From JAUUZT01 sp964654015 (GTDB lineage Bacteria; Chloroflexota; Dehalococcoidia; GIF9; AB-539-J10): DNA of 5,410 nucleotides. The position numbers and the translations under genes are program-made. Where the stretch lies: contig CAZZHQ010000154.1 in the NCBI GenBank assembly GCA_964654015.1, forward strand, positions 1 to 5,410, written 5' to 3'. Below, in pieces: positions 1 through 4,668 of this stretch (the first letter of the stretch is position 1; each line of letters opens with the position of its first letter). Under the pieces are notes generated by a model that ran no database searches, was not told where the DNA came from, and saw nothing but the letters and a program-made list of their open reading frames with translations.

Positions 1-438
1 GAGACTGCCATGGCCCTTGGGCATATCTCCAACCCCTCCTATACCCCATCTTGCATCGCCTTTGATATATAGCTCGGCGGTACTCATACTTTCCACGCCA
101 CCTGCTACCACAATTTCGGCGTTTCCGCTCTGAATCATACTGGTGGCCATGCAGATAGCATCAAAACCGCTGGGGCATCGGCGGTCAAGGGTTAAGGCTG
201 GTACCTCTACCGGCCAGCCTGCTTTAAGCAGCGACATACGGGCAATGTTTACATATTCGCCACTCTGGTAATTTTGGCCCATTATCACCATGTCTACCGA
301 AGCGGGATCCAGTCCGGCTCTTTTTACTACCTCATTAAGGACAAGCGCGGCTAAATCATATGCTGGTATGGTTCGCAAAGAGCCGCCAAAATTTCCCACC
401 GGAGTTCTTACTGCACTGACTATGGCTACTTCAGTCAT
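1..438 (-). CDS. Thiolase (acetyl-CoA acetyltransferase type), N-terminal part; 3' end outside the window
   Basis: This frame is open from the ATG at 436-438 to the left edge, giving 146 codons with no stop. The start MTEVAIVSAVRTPVGNFGG is the classical N-terminus of thiolases. Cys88 lies in the RRCPSGFDA motif and is the acyl-accepting catalytic cysteine of the family. The following VVAGGVESMS segment is the usual conserved loop. The C-terminal half with the His and second Cys lies outside, so the substrate range cannot be judged. Thiolases of this type cleave acetoacetyl-CoA or another 3-ketoacyl-CoA with CoA, in the cytoplasm, to release acetyl-CoA. The gene follows the CoA-transferase beta subunit after a gap of about 46 bases and is probably co-transcribed. 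The family call is firm; the exact substrate is inferred from the neighbours. Confidence 0.93.
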   Translation of the reverse strand, partial: MTEVAIVSAVRTPVGNFGGSLRTIPAYDLAALVLNEVVKRAGLDPASVDMVIMGQNYQSGEYVNIARMSLLKAGWPVEVPALTLDRRCPSGFDAICMATSMIQSGNAEIVVAGGVESMSTAELYIKGDARWGIGGVGDMPKGHGSL

Positions 439-443
439 TTTTT

Positions 444-448
444 CTCCT
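444..448 (-). promoter_or_regulatory. Ribosome binding site of the thiolase gene
   Basis: On the minus strand AAGGAG precedes the ATG at 438 by about six bases (TAAGGAGAAAAAATG). This fixes the thiolase start and shows that it has its own translation signal although it lies downstream in an operon. Confidence 0.8.
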
Positions 449-484
449 TAATCATGCTACGATGACCTCGAATGAATATCTTTA

Positions 485-1147
485 TTAAATATCTATCTCT
501 TTGAGGTCAGCGCTTAATTTTAATTTTGGTTCGGTGACCGCCTGAATGTCTTCAGCGGTAAAACCAGGGGCTACTTCTTTGAGAAGCAAGCCGTCTTCGG
601 TCACTTCAATAACGGCCAGGTCCGTAAAAATCATTTTAACCACTTTTCTGGCAGTGATAGGATATGCGCATTTGTTTACGATCTTTGGCTTCCCATCCTT
701 GGTGGTATGACTCATAGCTATCATCAGTTTTTTAACCCCCACCGCAACATCCATGGCTCCTCCAATTCTACCTATTCCCCTGGAAGGTACAAACCAGTTT
801 GCCAGGTCCCCTTCTTCGGATACCTCAAGGGCTCCCATTACCCCGATATCAATATGCCCTCCTCCAATCATGGTAAAAGCGTCAGCCTGATTGAAAATGG
901 AAGCACCTGGCAGAAGGGTTACAAATTGCCCACCCGCATTAACCAGTTCAGGGTCCTCTTCGCCCGCAGCAGCCAGAGGGCCATAACCGAGAATCCCATT
1001 CTCACTTTGAAAGGTAACACTTCTGCCTTCAGGAACGAAGCTGGAAGCCAGTGTTGGTATACCGATGCCCAGATTTACAAAAGAGCCGTCGGGAAATTCC
1101 ATGGCTATCCTCTTGGCTATTGCTTCTTTGCTCAACGGGGTTTTCAT
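485..1147 (-). CDS. 3-oxoacid (acetoacetate-type) CoA-transferase, beta subunit
   Basis: The 220-residue product has the normal length for a separate beta subunit of the family I CoA-transferases (ScoB/AtoA/PcaJ/CtfB group). The NLGIGIP motif is near residues 25-31. Glu49 in QSENGILGYGP is the catalytic glutamate that forms the glutamyl-CoA thioester. The later segments GGGHIDIGVMGALEVSEEGDLANW and TDLAVIEVTEDGL are also typical. With the alpha subunit it should move CoA from a donor such as succinyl-CoA or acetyl-CoA to a 3-oxoacid such as acetoacetate, in the cytoplasm. Its ATG overlaps the alpha stop codon (TAATG at 1145-1149), so translation is probably coupled. The sequence cannot separate acetoacetate from 3-oxoadipate specificity; the thiolase and the nearby BKACE gene favour acetoacetate. 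Confidence 0.93.
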   Translation of the reverse strand: MKTPLSKEAIAKRIAMEFPDGSFVNLGIGIPTLASSFVPEGRSVTFQSENGILGYGPLAAAGEEDPELVNAGGQFVTLLPGASIFNQADAFTMIGGGHIDIGVMGALEVSEEGDLANWFVPSRGIGRIGGAMDVAVGVKKLMIAMSHTTKDGKPKIVNKCAYPITARKVVKMIFTDLAVIEVTEDGLLLKEVAPGFTAEDIQAVTEPKLKLSADLKEIDI

Positions 1148-1827
1148 TAATCTTCCCTTCCTGTTCTGGCAACTACCCGGTCCACGAAGATTGCAGGAGT
1201 GACGATAGCTTCTGGATCGAGTTCTCCGACCTCTACAATTTCATCAACCTCGGCAATGGTTATCTTCGCTGCCATTGCCATTACCGGGTTAAAATTTCTC
1301 TGTGACCGCCAGTAGGTAAGGTTGCCCATTTTGTCAGCTTTATGTGCCCTGATGAAGGCGAAATCTGCCTTCAGGGGAAACTCGAGGATATACTCCTTGC
1401 CGTCGATAGTCCTCTTTTCCTTCCCTTCCTCTATCTGAGTTCCGACACCGGTGGAGGTATAAAAACCTCCGATACCGGCCGCAGCAGCCCGCATTCTTTC
1501 TACCATTGTACCCTGTGGGACAAGTTCGAGCTCGACTTCTCCTGCCAGGTACTGTTCCTCGAAAGGACTGGGTGCCCGCGATCCCGGAACAGGGGCTGAG
1601 GCGATAGCTTTCTTTACTTGCCTTGTCTCAAACAAAAGGTCCAAATCCATGACAGCGCACCTATTGCTCACCGTGGTGAGGTTCTTTGCCCCCTGGTCTC
1701 TTAAAGCCCGTATGAGGTTAGTCGGAGAACCGGGTTTCCCGATAAAGCCGCCAACCAGAATAATAGCTCCGTCGTGAACGTCGAATACGGCTTCTTGAAA
1801 GGTCTGGAAAATTTTCTTTGTGTGCAT
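1147..1827 (-). CDS. 3-oxoacid (acetoacetate-type) CoA-transferase, alpha subunit
   Basis: From the ATG at 1825-1827 the product is 226 residues, the usual size for the alpha subunit. The glycine-rich CoA-contact region near residues 25-39 reads GGFIGKPGSPTNLI, a variant of the commoner GGFGxxGxPxxLI form. The later segments GGFYTSTGVGT, LKADFAFIRAHKADKMGNL and RNFNPVMAMAAKITIAEVDE are strongly diagnostic. The frame stays open upstream to a GTG at 1872, but that extension (MTSSLTLSKVLLEVC) resembles nothing in the family. A good GGAGG at 1833-1837 sits five bases ahead of the ATG, so the ATG is chosen. It is the first gene of an alpha-beta-thiolase operon and acts with the beta subunit in CoA transfer to a 3-oxoacid. 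Confidence 0.93.
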   Translation of the reverse strand: MHTKKIFQTFQEAVFDVHDGAIILVGGFIGKPGSPTNLIRALRDQGAKNLTTVSNRCAVMDLDLLFETRQVKKAIASAPVPGSRAPSPFEEQYLAGEVELELVPQGTMVERMRAAAAGIGGFYTSTGVGTQIEEGKEKRTIDGKEYILEFPLKADFAFIRAHKADKMGNLTYWRSQRNFNPVMAMAAKITIAEVDEIVEVGELDPEAIVTPAIFVDRVVARTGRED

Positions 1828-1832
1828 GCAAA

Positions 1833-1837
1833 CCTCC
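1833..1837 (-). promoter_or_regulatory. Ribosome binding site deciding the alpha-subunit start
   Basis: The minus strand reads GGAGGTTTGCATG, a strong Shine-Dalgarno sequence just before the ATG at 1827. It argues against the in-frame GTG at 1872, which has a run of nine G directly upstream but no well-formed ribosome site. Confidence 0.8.
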
Positions 1838-1871
1838 AAAAGAACTTTGCTGAGGGTTAAACTTGAGGTCA

Positions 1872-1880
1872 CCCCCCCCC
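1872..1880. repeat. Homopolymer tract of nine C (nine G on the minus strand)
   Basis: Nine consecutive C on the plus strand lie 44 bases upstream of the chosen CoA-transferase alpha start and mark the point where the accessory region begins. A tract of identical length in inverted orientation lies at 2705-2713. Such tracts slip easily, during replication and during sequencing. No clear sigma70 promoter for the alpha-beta-thiolase operon was found around this tract, so a role in expression is only a possibility. Confidence 0.7.
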
Positions 1881-1938
1881 TAAAACTGGACTAAATCAAG
1901 CCGCCAATAGTTTACTCCGAAACGCTATCCTAGCATAA

Positions 1939-2241
1939 TCACGTGGACATTTATATCGGTTCCGTTCCAAAGTTATTGATGGCTGGCTAGTCCGCTATAA
2001 CTTCTTTAGACCACATCAGTCGTTGAAGGGTAAAACACCAGCGGAGAAGGCAGGGATACAATTCCCTTATAAAGACTGGTTAAATGTAGTAAGTAGGAAT
2101 ATCAGCCAGCCAGTTTCTGAAATACCAAATATTAGGTACAGAGACAGGAGTCCAATCAGGATAAACATGGTAAAGATATCTACCAAGAAACCAAGGAAAC
2201 AAAAAAAAGAAACGGTGCCCAGAATAGTAGTTCTCAAATGA
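1939..2241 (+). pseudogene. Decayed 3' fragment of a DDE/integrase-core transposase
   Basis: The plus-strand frame encodes about 100 residues after an in-frame stop (TAA at 1936-1938). The stretch VIDGWLVRYNFFRPHQSL followed by KGKTPAEKAGI is the signature C-terminus of DDE transposases of the integrase-core type (IS240/IS6-like and related groups), where the last catalytic Glu lies just upstream of this region. Residues after it (RINMVKISTKKPRKQKK) form a basic tail ending in TGA at 2239-2241. The N-terminal DNA-binding region and the two catalytic Asp are missing: the upstream 60 bases are too short and carry a stop. A reading from the TTG at 2023 would start inside the conserved block and is not a real gene. 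No matching terminal inverted repeats were recognised. It is best read as the footprint of an old insertion. Family-level call good, exact IS family not determinable. Confidence 0.75.
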
Positions 2242-2345
2242 CAGAAAGAGAATTTAAAATATGCCTTTTACCCTCAACCATAAATAGGGTATCTCTTGGC
2301 AATCAGTATATTCTGGAAGAATATGATAAGTTAAATTTAATTAGT
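2242..2345. other. Convergent gap with two small hairpins
   Basis: This gap lies between the convergent transposase remnant and the NYN gene. TACCCT at 2269-2274 can pair with AGGGTA at 2286-2291 (loop 11), and ATATTC at 2308-2313 with GAATAT at 2319-2324 (loop 5). Neither is GC-rich or followed by a T-run on either strand, so they are at best weak terminators. No gene was seen. Confidence 0.35.
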
Positions 2346-3021
2346 TTACCAGCTAGCAGGTTTTGTAAACGTACCTTGAGCATCGGTCATTGTAATTGGG
2401 AATTGTGATTTAGAGAGTATATTATCATTAATCGATGCCACACATTTAGTCGATACCTTCTGTAAGTCTCGCTGTAGGCTACAGTGTTTTGGGTTATTAC
2501 GCACATTCCTAGTGGTATTCGGGTTTACAACCGTAACAGGGCATTTTAGGTTATTAGTAACAAGTCCTATTGCGTTGGCTAAGTCCGAATCATTAGAGAT
2601 AACAATAGATTCATCAGCATCTTTCATACAATTATCATAAACTAAATATGCGGCCAAGTTTACATCTGAACCTTTTTCCTCCGTCTTTTCTACTTGTACC
2701 ATTTGGGGGGGGGTTATTAACACCGTTTGTGTACATAAGCGGAAATAGTGGTAAATATTTTTGCCGAGAGACAAAGCTTCCTTCTATTATCTCAAGGGTG
2801 GGTATGGTTTTTAAGGCACGCCAATAAGTGTCTTGCCTCGTTGGAGCACTAAGGTCATGTTGTAAGGCCTTTACTTTAGCAGAAAAATATCTGATTTTAT
2901 TAATCTTTACAGCTGGGAAGAGAATGTTACACAAATTTAAAATATTCAACCATTTATAGGACGTGTTCTTTATGGCACAATAGTACAGGTTGAAACCATC
3001 TATATAAACGTTTGCACTCAA
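2346..3021 (-). pseudogene. NYN-domain (PIN-like, DUF88/LabA type) ribonuclease gene, frameshifted at a C9 tract
   Basis: Two overlapping minus-strand frames together encode one NYN protein of about 224 residues. The first frame starts at the TTG at 3019-3021 and gives MSANVYIDGFNLYY, whose Asp8 is the first acidic metal ligand. It continues through RYFSAKVKA and RQDTYWRAL to about residue 103. At the coding-strand run of nine C (2705-2713) the frame breaks. With eight C the reading passes directly into the second frame, VEKTEEKGSDVNLAAYLVYD (Asp119), then VISNDSDLANAI (Asp144, Asp146) and the usual tail SQFPITMTDAQGTFTKPASW. All expected family parts are present, so the only lesion is one extra C. 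NYN proteins have a PIN-like metal-dependent RNase fold. As written, the product ends early without the last acidic residues. Slippage, phase variation or a sequencing error could each explain this. The start is inferred: an in-frame TAA lies just upstream, and the ribosome site (AGG) is weak. Confidence 0.85.
2705..2713. repeat. Nine-base C/G homopolymer that breaks the NYN reading frame
   Basis: Nine G on the plus strand (nine C in the NYN coding strand). Length eight restores a continuous NYN protein, NNPPQMVQVEK; length nine shifts into NNPPPNGTSRK and a premature end at 2635. It is the same length as the tract at 1872-1880, but inverted. Confidence 0.85.
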
Positions 3022-3044
3022 TAATAATTATACCTATAACATGC

Positions 3045-3067
3045 AAAAGCGCTACCTTAAGTAGCGC
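3045..3067 (-). terminator. Terminator-like hairpin upstream of the NYN gene
   Basis: On the minus strand GCGCTAC (3067-3061) and GTAGCGC (3055-3049) form a perfect 7-bp stem with a 5-base loop TTAAG, followed directly by TTTT (3048-3045). This is an intrinsic-terminator shape, though the U-run is short, so it could be leaky. It lies only 23 bases before the NYN start codon, where it would end or attenuate transcription coming from the promoter at 3110-3138. Confidence 0.65.
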
Positions 3068-3103
3068 CTCGCGCCCATCGGCCGAAGCCTCAGGGGTATT
3101 CAA
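3045..3103 (-). ncRNA. Candidate short structured RNA (about 59 nt), or attenuated leader, upstream of the NYN gene
   Basis: A transcript starting near 3103 from the promoter at 3110-3138 and ending at the T-run at 3045 would carry two hairpins. The first (3095-3074) reads CCC-TGA-GGC-TTCG-GCC-GAT-GGG: two 3-bp stems capped by a stable UUCG tetraloop and separated by a symmetric UGA/GAU internal loop that can form tandem G-A pairs. The plus strand lacks these features (AUC/UCA loop, CGAA cap), so the minus strand is the likely RNA. The second hairpin is the terminator-like stem. The region is G+C-rich against very A+T-rich flanks, which fits a functional RNA. I do not recognise it as a named family. 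It could be an independent small RNA or a 5' leader controlling the nuclease. Confidence 0.45.
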
Positions 3104-3109
3104 TGCAGA

Positions 3110-3138
3110 AGTTTAATATGAATATAATATAATGTCAA
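3110..3138 (-). promoter_or_regulatory. Candidate sigma70-type promoter for the small RNA / NYN unit
   Basis: On the minus strand a perfect -35 TTGACA (3138-3133) is followed after 17 bases by TAAACT (3115-3110), four of six matches to TATAAT. The predicted transcription start is near 3103, just before the structured G+C-rich segment. The surroundings are A+T-rich, so the -10 could be chance. The perfect -35 and exact spacing make the site plausible. Confidence 0.45.
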
Positions 3139-3151
3139 TAGAGGATAAGTA

Positions 3152-3180
3152 TATACATTATGTTATTAGTGTAGTATGAT
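3152..3180 (+). promoter_or_regulatory. Weak candidate promoter for the zinc-ribbon gene
   Basis: TATGAT at 3175-3180 matches five of six bases of the -10 consensus. TATACA lies 17 bases upstream (four of six for the -35). It points toward the small gene at 3216. The A+T-rich context makes false matches likely. Confidence 0.25.
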
Positions 3181-3215
3181 GATAATACAATCTTACATAC
3201 CCTTAAAGATGTTAT

Positions 3216-3350
3216 ATGGCACGGCGATTAAAATTTAGAATATTGATTTGCAAAAGATGTGGATATCAGTGGGTTCCAAAAGTATATAGACCAGTACAGT
3301 GTCCGAATTGTCGAAGTCCATATTGGAACAAGCCCAGAATCCGTCCATAA
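3216..3350 (+). CDS. Very small zinc-ribbon protein (44 aa)
   Basis: From the ATG at 3216-3218 to the TAA at 3348-3350 the frame encodes MARRLKFRILICKRCGYQWV, then PKVYRPVQCPNCRSPYWNKP and RIRP. Two zinc knuckles, C12-x2-C15 and C29-x2-C32, spaced 13 residues apart, make a complete rubredoxin-like zinc ribbon with aromatic residues after each knuckle and a basic N-terminus. Stand-alone ribbons of this form (CKRCGY.W ... CPNC.SPYWN) are a recurrent small family in anaerobic bacteria and archaea, of unknown exact role; nucleic-acid or protein binding is the usual guess. The ribosome site is weak (AAAGA about ten bases upstream). It is divergent from the NYN nuclease gene and may form an accessory module with it. 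The residue pattern makes a chance ORF very unlikely despite the length. Confidence 0.8.
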   Translation: MARRLKFRILICKRCGYQWVPKVYRPVQCPNCRSPYWNKPRIRP

Positions 3351-3551
3351 TTAACTGCATTTCAAGCTATCGATTTCACTAATTGGAGTCAAATACAGTA
3401 ATGCATCCTTCTCAAACTAGATGGAACCACTATATTTAGCACTATTGACACCTCATATTTCAGTGGTAGAATGGAATTGGGAGATGAATGCCATTAGCTA
3501 ACTGAATATGCTATCCACATAATAGCAGAAACCTGCAATAGCTCAGAGACT
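3351..3551. other. Gene-free A+T-rich stretch leading into the structured element
   Basis: No coding frame is supported on either strand; stops are frequent and no family motif appears. It contains the promoter-like site at 3445-3472. An inverted pair ACCACT (3426-3431) / AGTGGT (3462-3467) straddles the -35 and touches the -10. The nine bases TGCATTTCA (3356-3364), just after the zinc-ribbon stop, are complementary to the loop region 3581-3589 of the downstream structure. Confidence 0.5.
3445..3472 (+). promoter_or_regulatory. Candidate sigma70-type promoter upstream of the nested inverted repeats
   Basis: A perfect TTGACA (3445-3450) is followed after 16 bases by TAGAAT (3467-3472), five of six matches to TATAAT. 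It has no protein gene downstream: reading frames after it stop within a few codons. The first substantial feature is the nested stem structure starting at 3552. The flanking 6-base inverted pair ACCACT/AGTGGT could be an operator, but it is short. Confidence 0.45.
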
Positions 3552-3674
3552 GAAGTACGATTAAGCCTCATGGAAATTGCTGAAATGCATTGAGAGCAAT
3601 TCTAAAAAGCCATGAGGGCAAGAATATTTTAAATATCCTTACTCGTTTTGCATTCATTCAATAAGTCGTACTTC
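3552..3674 (+). ncRNA. Nested inverted-repeat element: candidate structured RNA (or small palindromic mobile element)
   Basis: Three perfect complementary pairs nest in order. The outer stem is GAAGTACGA (3552-3560) with TCGTACTTC (3666-3674), 9 bp. The middle stem is CCTCATGG (3566-3573) with CCATGAGG (3610-3617), 8 bp. The inner stem is AATTGCT (3575-3581) with AGCAATT (3595-3601), 7 bp, separated from the middle stem by a single base on one side. A fourth local hairpin (3620-3640, AAG and AATAT arms with one mismatch) fills the 3' half of the outer loop. The inner loop (3582-3594) contains the self-complementary AATGCATT, and TGCATT recurs near 3649, so a loop contact is possible. The fold is a closed multibranch shape of about 123 bases. 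The strand is uncertain; the plus strand is chosen because of the promoter at 3445-3472. No terminator was seen. A MITE-like element with 9-bp terminal repeats is the main alternative. Confidence 0.45.
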
Positions 3675-3879
3675 TACTAGAGGCAGGTCAGAGTACCCAA
3701 AAACTATCTACCAATAACGATGGAACGGTACATTTACATCACAATGCTTGACATAACAATACGAGAGACAGAGGACTGACGACCGAAGGCAGGAATGACA
3801 AACTCTAAATACTAATTACTAAATACAAAACAAATTCAAAATGCCAAGCTCTAAACAGGCTGCCTCCCTTCCGCCACCC
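3675..3879. other. Gene-free spacer with an old repeat remnant
   Basis: No gene is supported. GGCAGGAATGACA at 3788-3800 is the tail of a dispersed repeat of the CCTGC...GCAGGAATGACA type. It is followed by a low-complexity A+T-rich run of TAAATAC-like units (about 3805-3840). A lone TTGACA at 3751-3756 has no acceptable -10. Confidence 0.5.
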
Positions 3880-4092
3880 CCTCTGGATTCCGACTTCCGT
3901 CGGAATGGTAGAAAAGGGGGCATCCCCTTCTGGGTTCCTGCTACCTGCTTTCGCAGGCACACGTTTAGCAGGAATGGGAAGAAGCTGGATTGCTACCTTT
4001 GCACCACACCACCACCCAGATTGCTTCGTCGTTGCACTTCTCGCAATGACAATTTCCAACCATGTCATACCTGCGGAAGCGGATATCCATCA
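3880..4092. repeat. Cluster of dispersed palindromic repeats (REP-like)
   Basis: Several hairpin units lie side by side. ATTCCGAC (3887-3894) pairs with GTCGGAAT (3899-3906) around a TTCC loop. TTCCTGCT (3935-3942) pairs with AGCAGGAA (3967-3974) and encloses CCTGC/GCAGG (3944-3948/3953-3957). ATTGC (4020-4024) pairs with GCAAT (4043-4047) in the widely seen ATTGCTTCGTCG...CGCAATGAC unit. GTCATACCTGCGGAAGCGG (from 4064) is a degenerate copy of the GTCATTCCTGCGAAAGCAGG unit. These are common multicopy intergenic repeats. Their translations, such as the familiar SATTKQSG peptide, produce open frames on both strands that are not genes. Confidence 0.8.
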
Positions 4093-4189
4093 TCAGGCTC
4101 AATTCAAGACGTTGATTGCACTTTTATATACGTATGGTAGTTTAGATTACTGTCATCCTTGAAGGGGATGCCAGTGACCGAATGATCTA
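4093..4189. other. Intergenic end of the repeat zone, downstream of the DUF2283 gene
   Basis: A last degenerate repeat copy lies at about 4151-4179 (GTCATCCTTGAAGGGGATG, with CATCC/GGATG able to pair). It sits just past the DUF2283 stop. It could act as a 3' hairpin for the minus-strand operon, but no T-run follows, so it is not called an intrinsic terminator. Confidence 0.4.
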
Positions 4190-4405
4190 TCAGGCGGGCT
4201 GAAGGTTTTCAAGCGTAACCTTTGGTTGAGAGCGGTCTATCCCTATATGGGTTGAAGCATCCAGTATCTCAAAGCCAACTACTTCTTCCCCCGGGCCAAG
4301 GTCTACTGAAATGTCTTCGCTAAGACGAATAGTGGTTACCTGTACAGGTCCTTTTTTAAAGGAAACATATAACGCATCGACCTCCGGGTCATAACGCATT
4401 TTCAT
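4190..4405 (-). CDS. DUF2283 family protein, probable antitoxin-like partner of the DUF4258 protein
   Basis: The 71-residue product MKMRYDPEVDALYVSFKKGP continues with ISVDLGPGEEVVGFEILDAS. This is the complete DUF2283 pattern: a YDxExDALYI-like start, an acidic VDL turn and a VxGxEILxAS end. The family is small, soluble and uncharacterised biochemically. It is frequently encoded beside DUF4258 genes, which has led to the suggestion that the two act as a toxin-antitoxin-like pair. Its ATG overlaps the DUF4258 stop (ATGA at 4402-4405), and a strong GGAGG at 4412-4416 lies six bases upstream inside the DUF4258 gene, so both coupling and independent initiation are possible. A second Met at codon 3 is an alternative start. 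It is the last gene of the minus-strand unit. Function inferred from context only. Confidence 0.85.
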   Translation of the reverse strand: MKMRYDPEVDALYVSFKKGPVQVTTIRLSEDISVDLGPGEEVVGFEILDASTHIGIDRSQPKVTLENLQPA

Positions 4406-4668
4406 CTCTTACCTCCAAAATAGAAAACATAAACTGTTATTACTATTATTCTATCATCTTTATCAACAACGACAGACATAATTTGCTTTGCTTCGTAATA
4501 GTGCTCTTTCCAGTACTGCAAAAACACGAAGTTCTTACGAAAAGCAACCCTTCCTGTTTTTGCTGCTGTTCTTTCCCCATCGCGTATTGTTATCTCAACT
4601 TCTTCACGCGTAGCACCCCTATCGGGCATTTGTTCCAAAGCGTGCTGTGAGAATACAATCTTTTTCAT
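4402..4668 (-). CDS. DUF4258 family protein, possible RelE/BrnT-like toxin
   Basis: The 88-residue product opens MKKIVFSQHALEQMPDRGAT, carrying the family's HALxRMxxRG-like helix (His9, Arg17). It continues with REEVEITIRDGER and ends VVVDKDDRIIVITVYVFYFGG, the VxTVY strand of DUF4258. The family is generally viewed as related in fold to small RNase toxins of the RelE/ParE or BrnT type, although direct evidence for this member is absent. Its start codon overlaps the BKACE stop (ATGA at 4665-4668), and its stop overlaps the next start. The pair is therefore embedded translationally in a metabolic operon, unusual for a stand-alone toxin-antitoxin cassette, which normally has its own promoter and often the antitoxin first. 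Family assignment is good; toxin activity is inference. Confidence 0.83.
   Translation of the reverse strand: MKKIVFSQHALEQMPDRGATREEVEITIRDGERTAAKTGRVAFRKNFVFLQYWKEHYYEAKQIMSVVVDKDDRIIVITVYVFYFGGKR
4412..4416 (-). promoter_or_regulatory. Ribosome binding site of the DUF2283 gene
   Basis: The minus strand has GGAGG six bases ahead of the ATG at 4405 (GGAGGTAAGAGATG), inside the last codons of the DUF4258 gene. It allows stronger translation of DUF2283 than coupling alone, as would suit an antitoxin-like partner. Confidence 0.75.

Noticed and set aside
707..1305. Plus-strand open frames antisense to the CoA-transferase beta and alpha genes
   Set aside because: They lie opposite clearly conserved genes, have no family motifs, and their composition is that of shadow frames.
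1342..1599. Plus-strand open frame inside the alpha-subunit gene
   Set aside because: Antisense shadow of a well-supported CoA-transferase subunit, without ribosome site or recognisable domain.
1828..1872. 15-codon N-terminal extension of the alpha subunit from a GTG at 1872
   Set aside because: The extension is not family-like, the GTG lacks a ribosome site, and the ATG at 1827 has a strong GGAGG.
3027..3032. Perfect TATAAT on the minus strand just before the NYN start codon
   Set aside because: There is no -35 at 16-18 bases, where the terminator stem lies, and the start would fall on the TTG codon. It is likely chance in A+T-rich DNA, although a leaderless transcript cannot be excluded.
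3045..3103. Known riboswitch or self-cleaving ribozyme at the structured RNA
   Set aside because: I looked for c-di-GMP riboswitch-, twister- and hammerhead-like conserved cores by eye and found only local resemblances such as CCGATGG, not a complete core.
3805..4162. Three overlapping open frames of about 85-99 codons on both strands
   Set aside because: They are translations of dispersed palindromic repeats, with no start signals or protein families.
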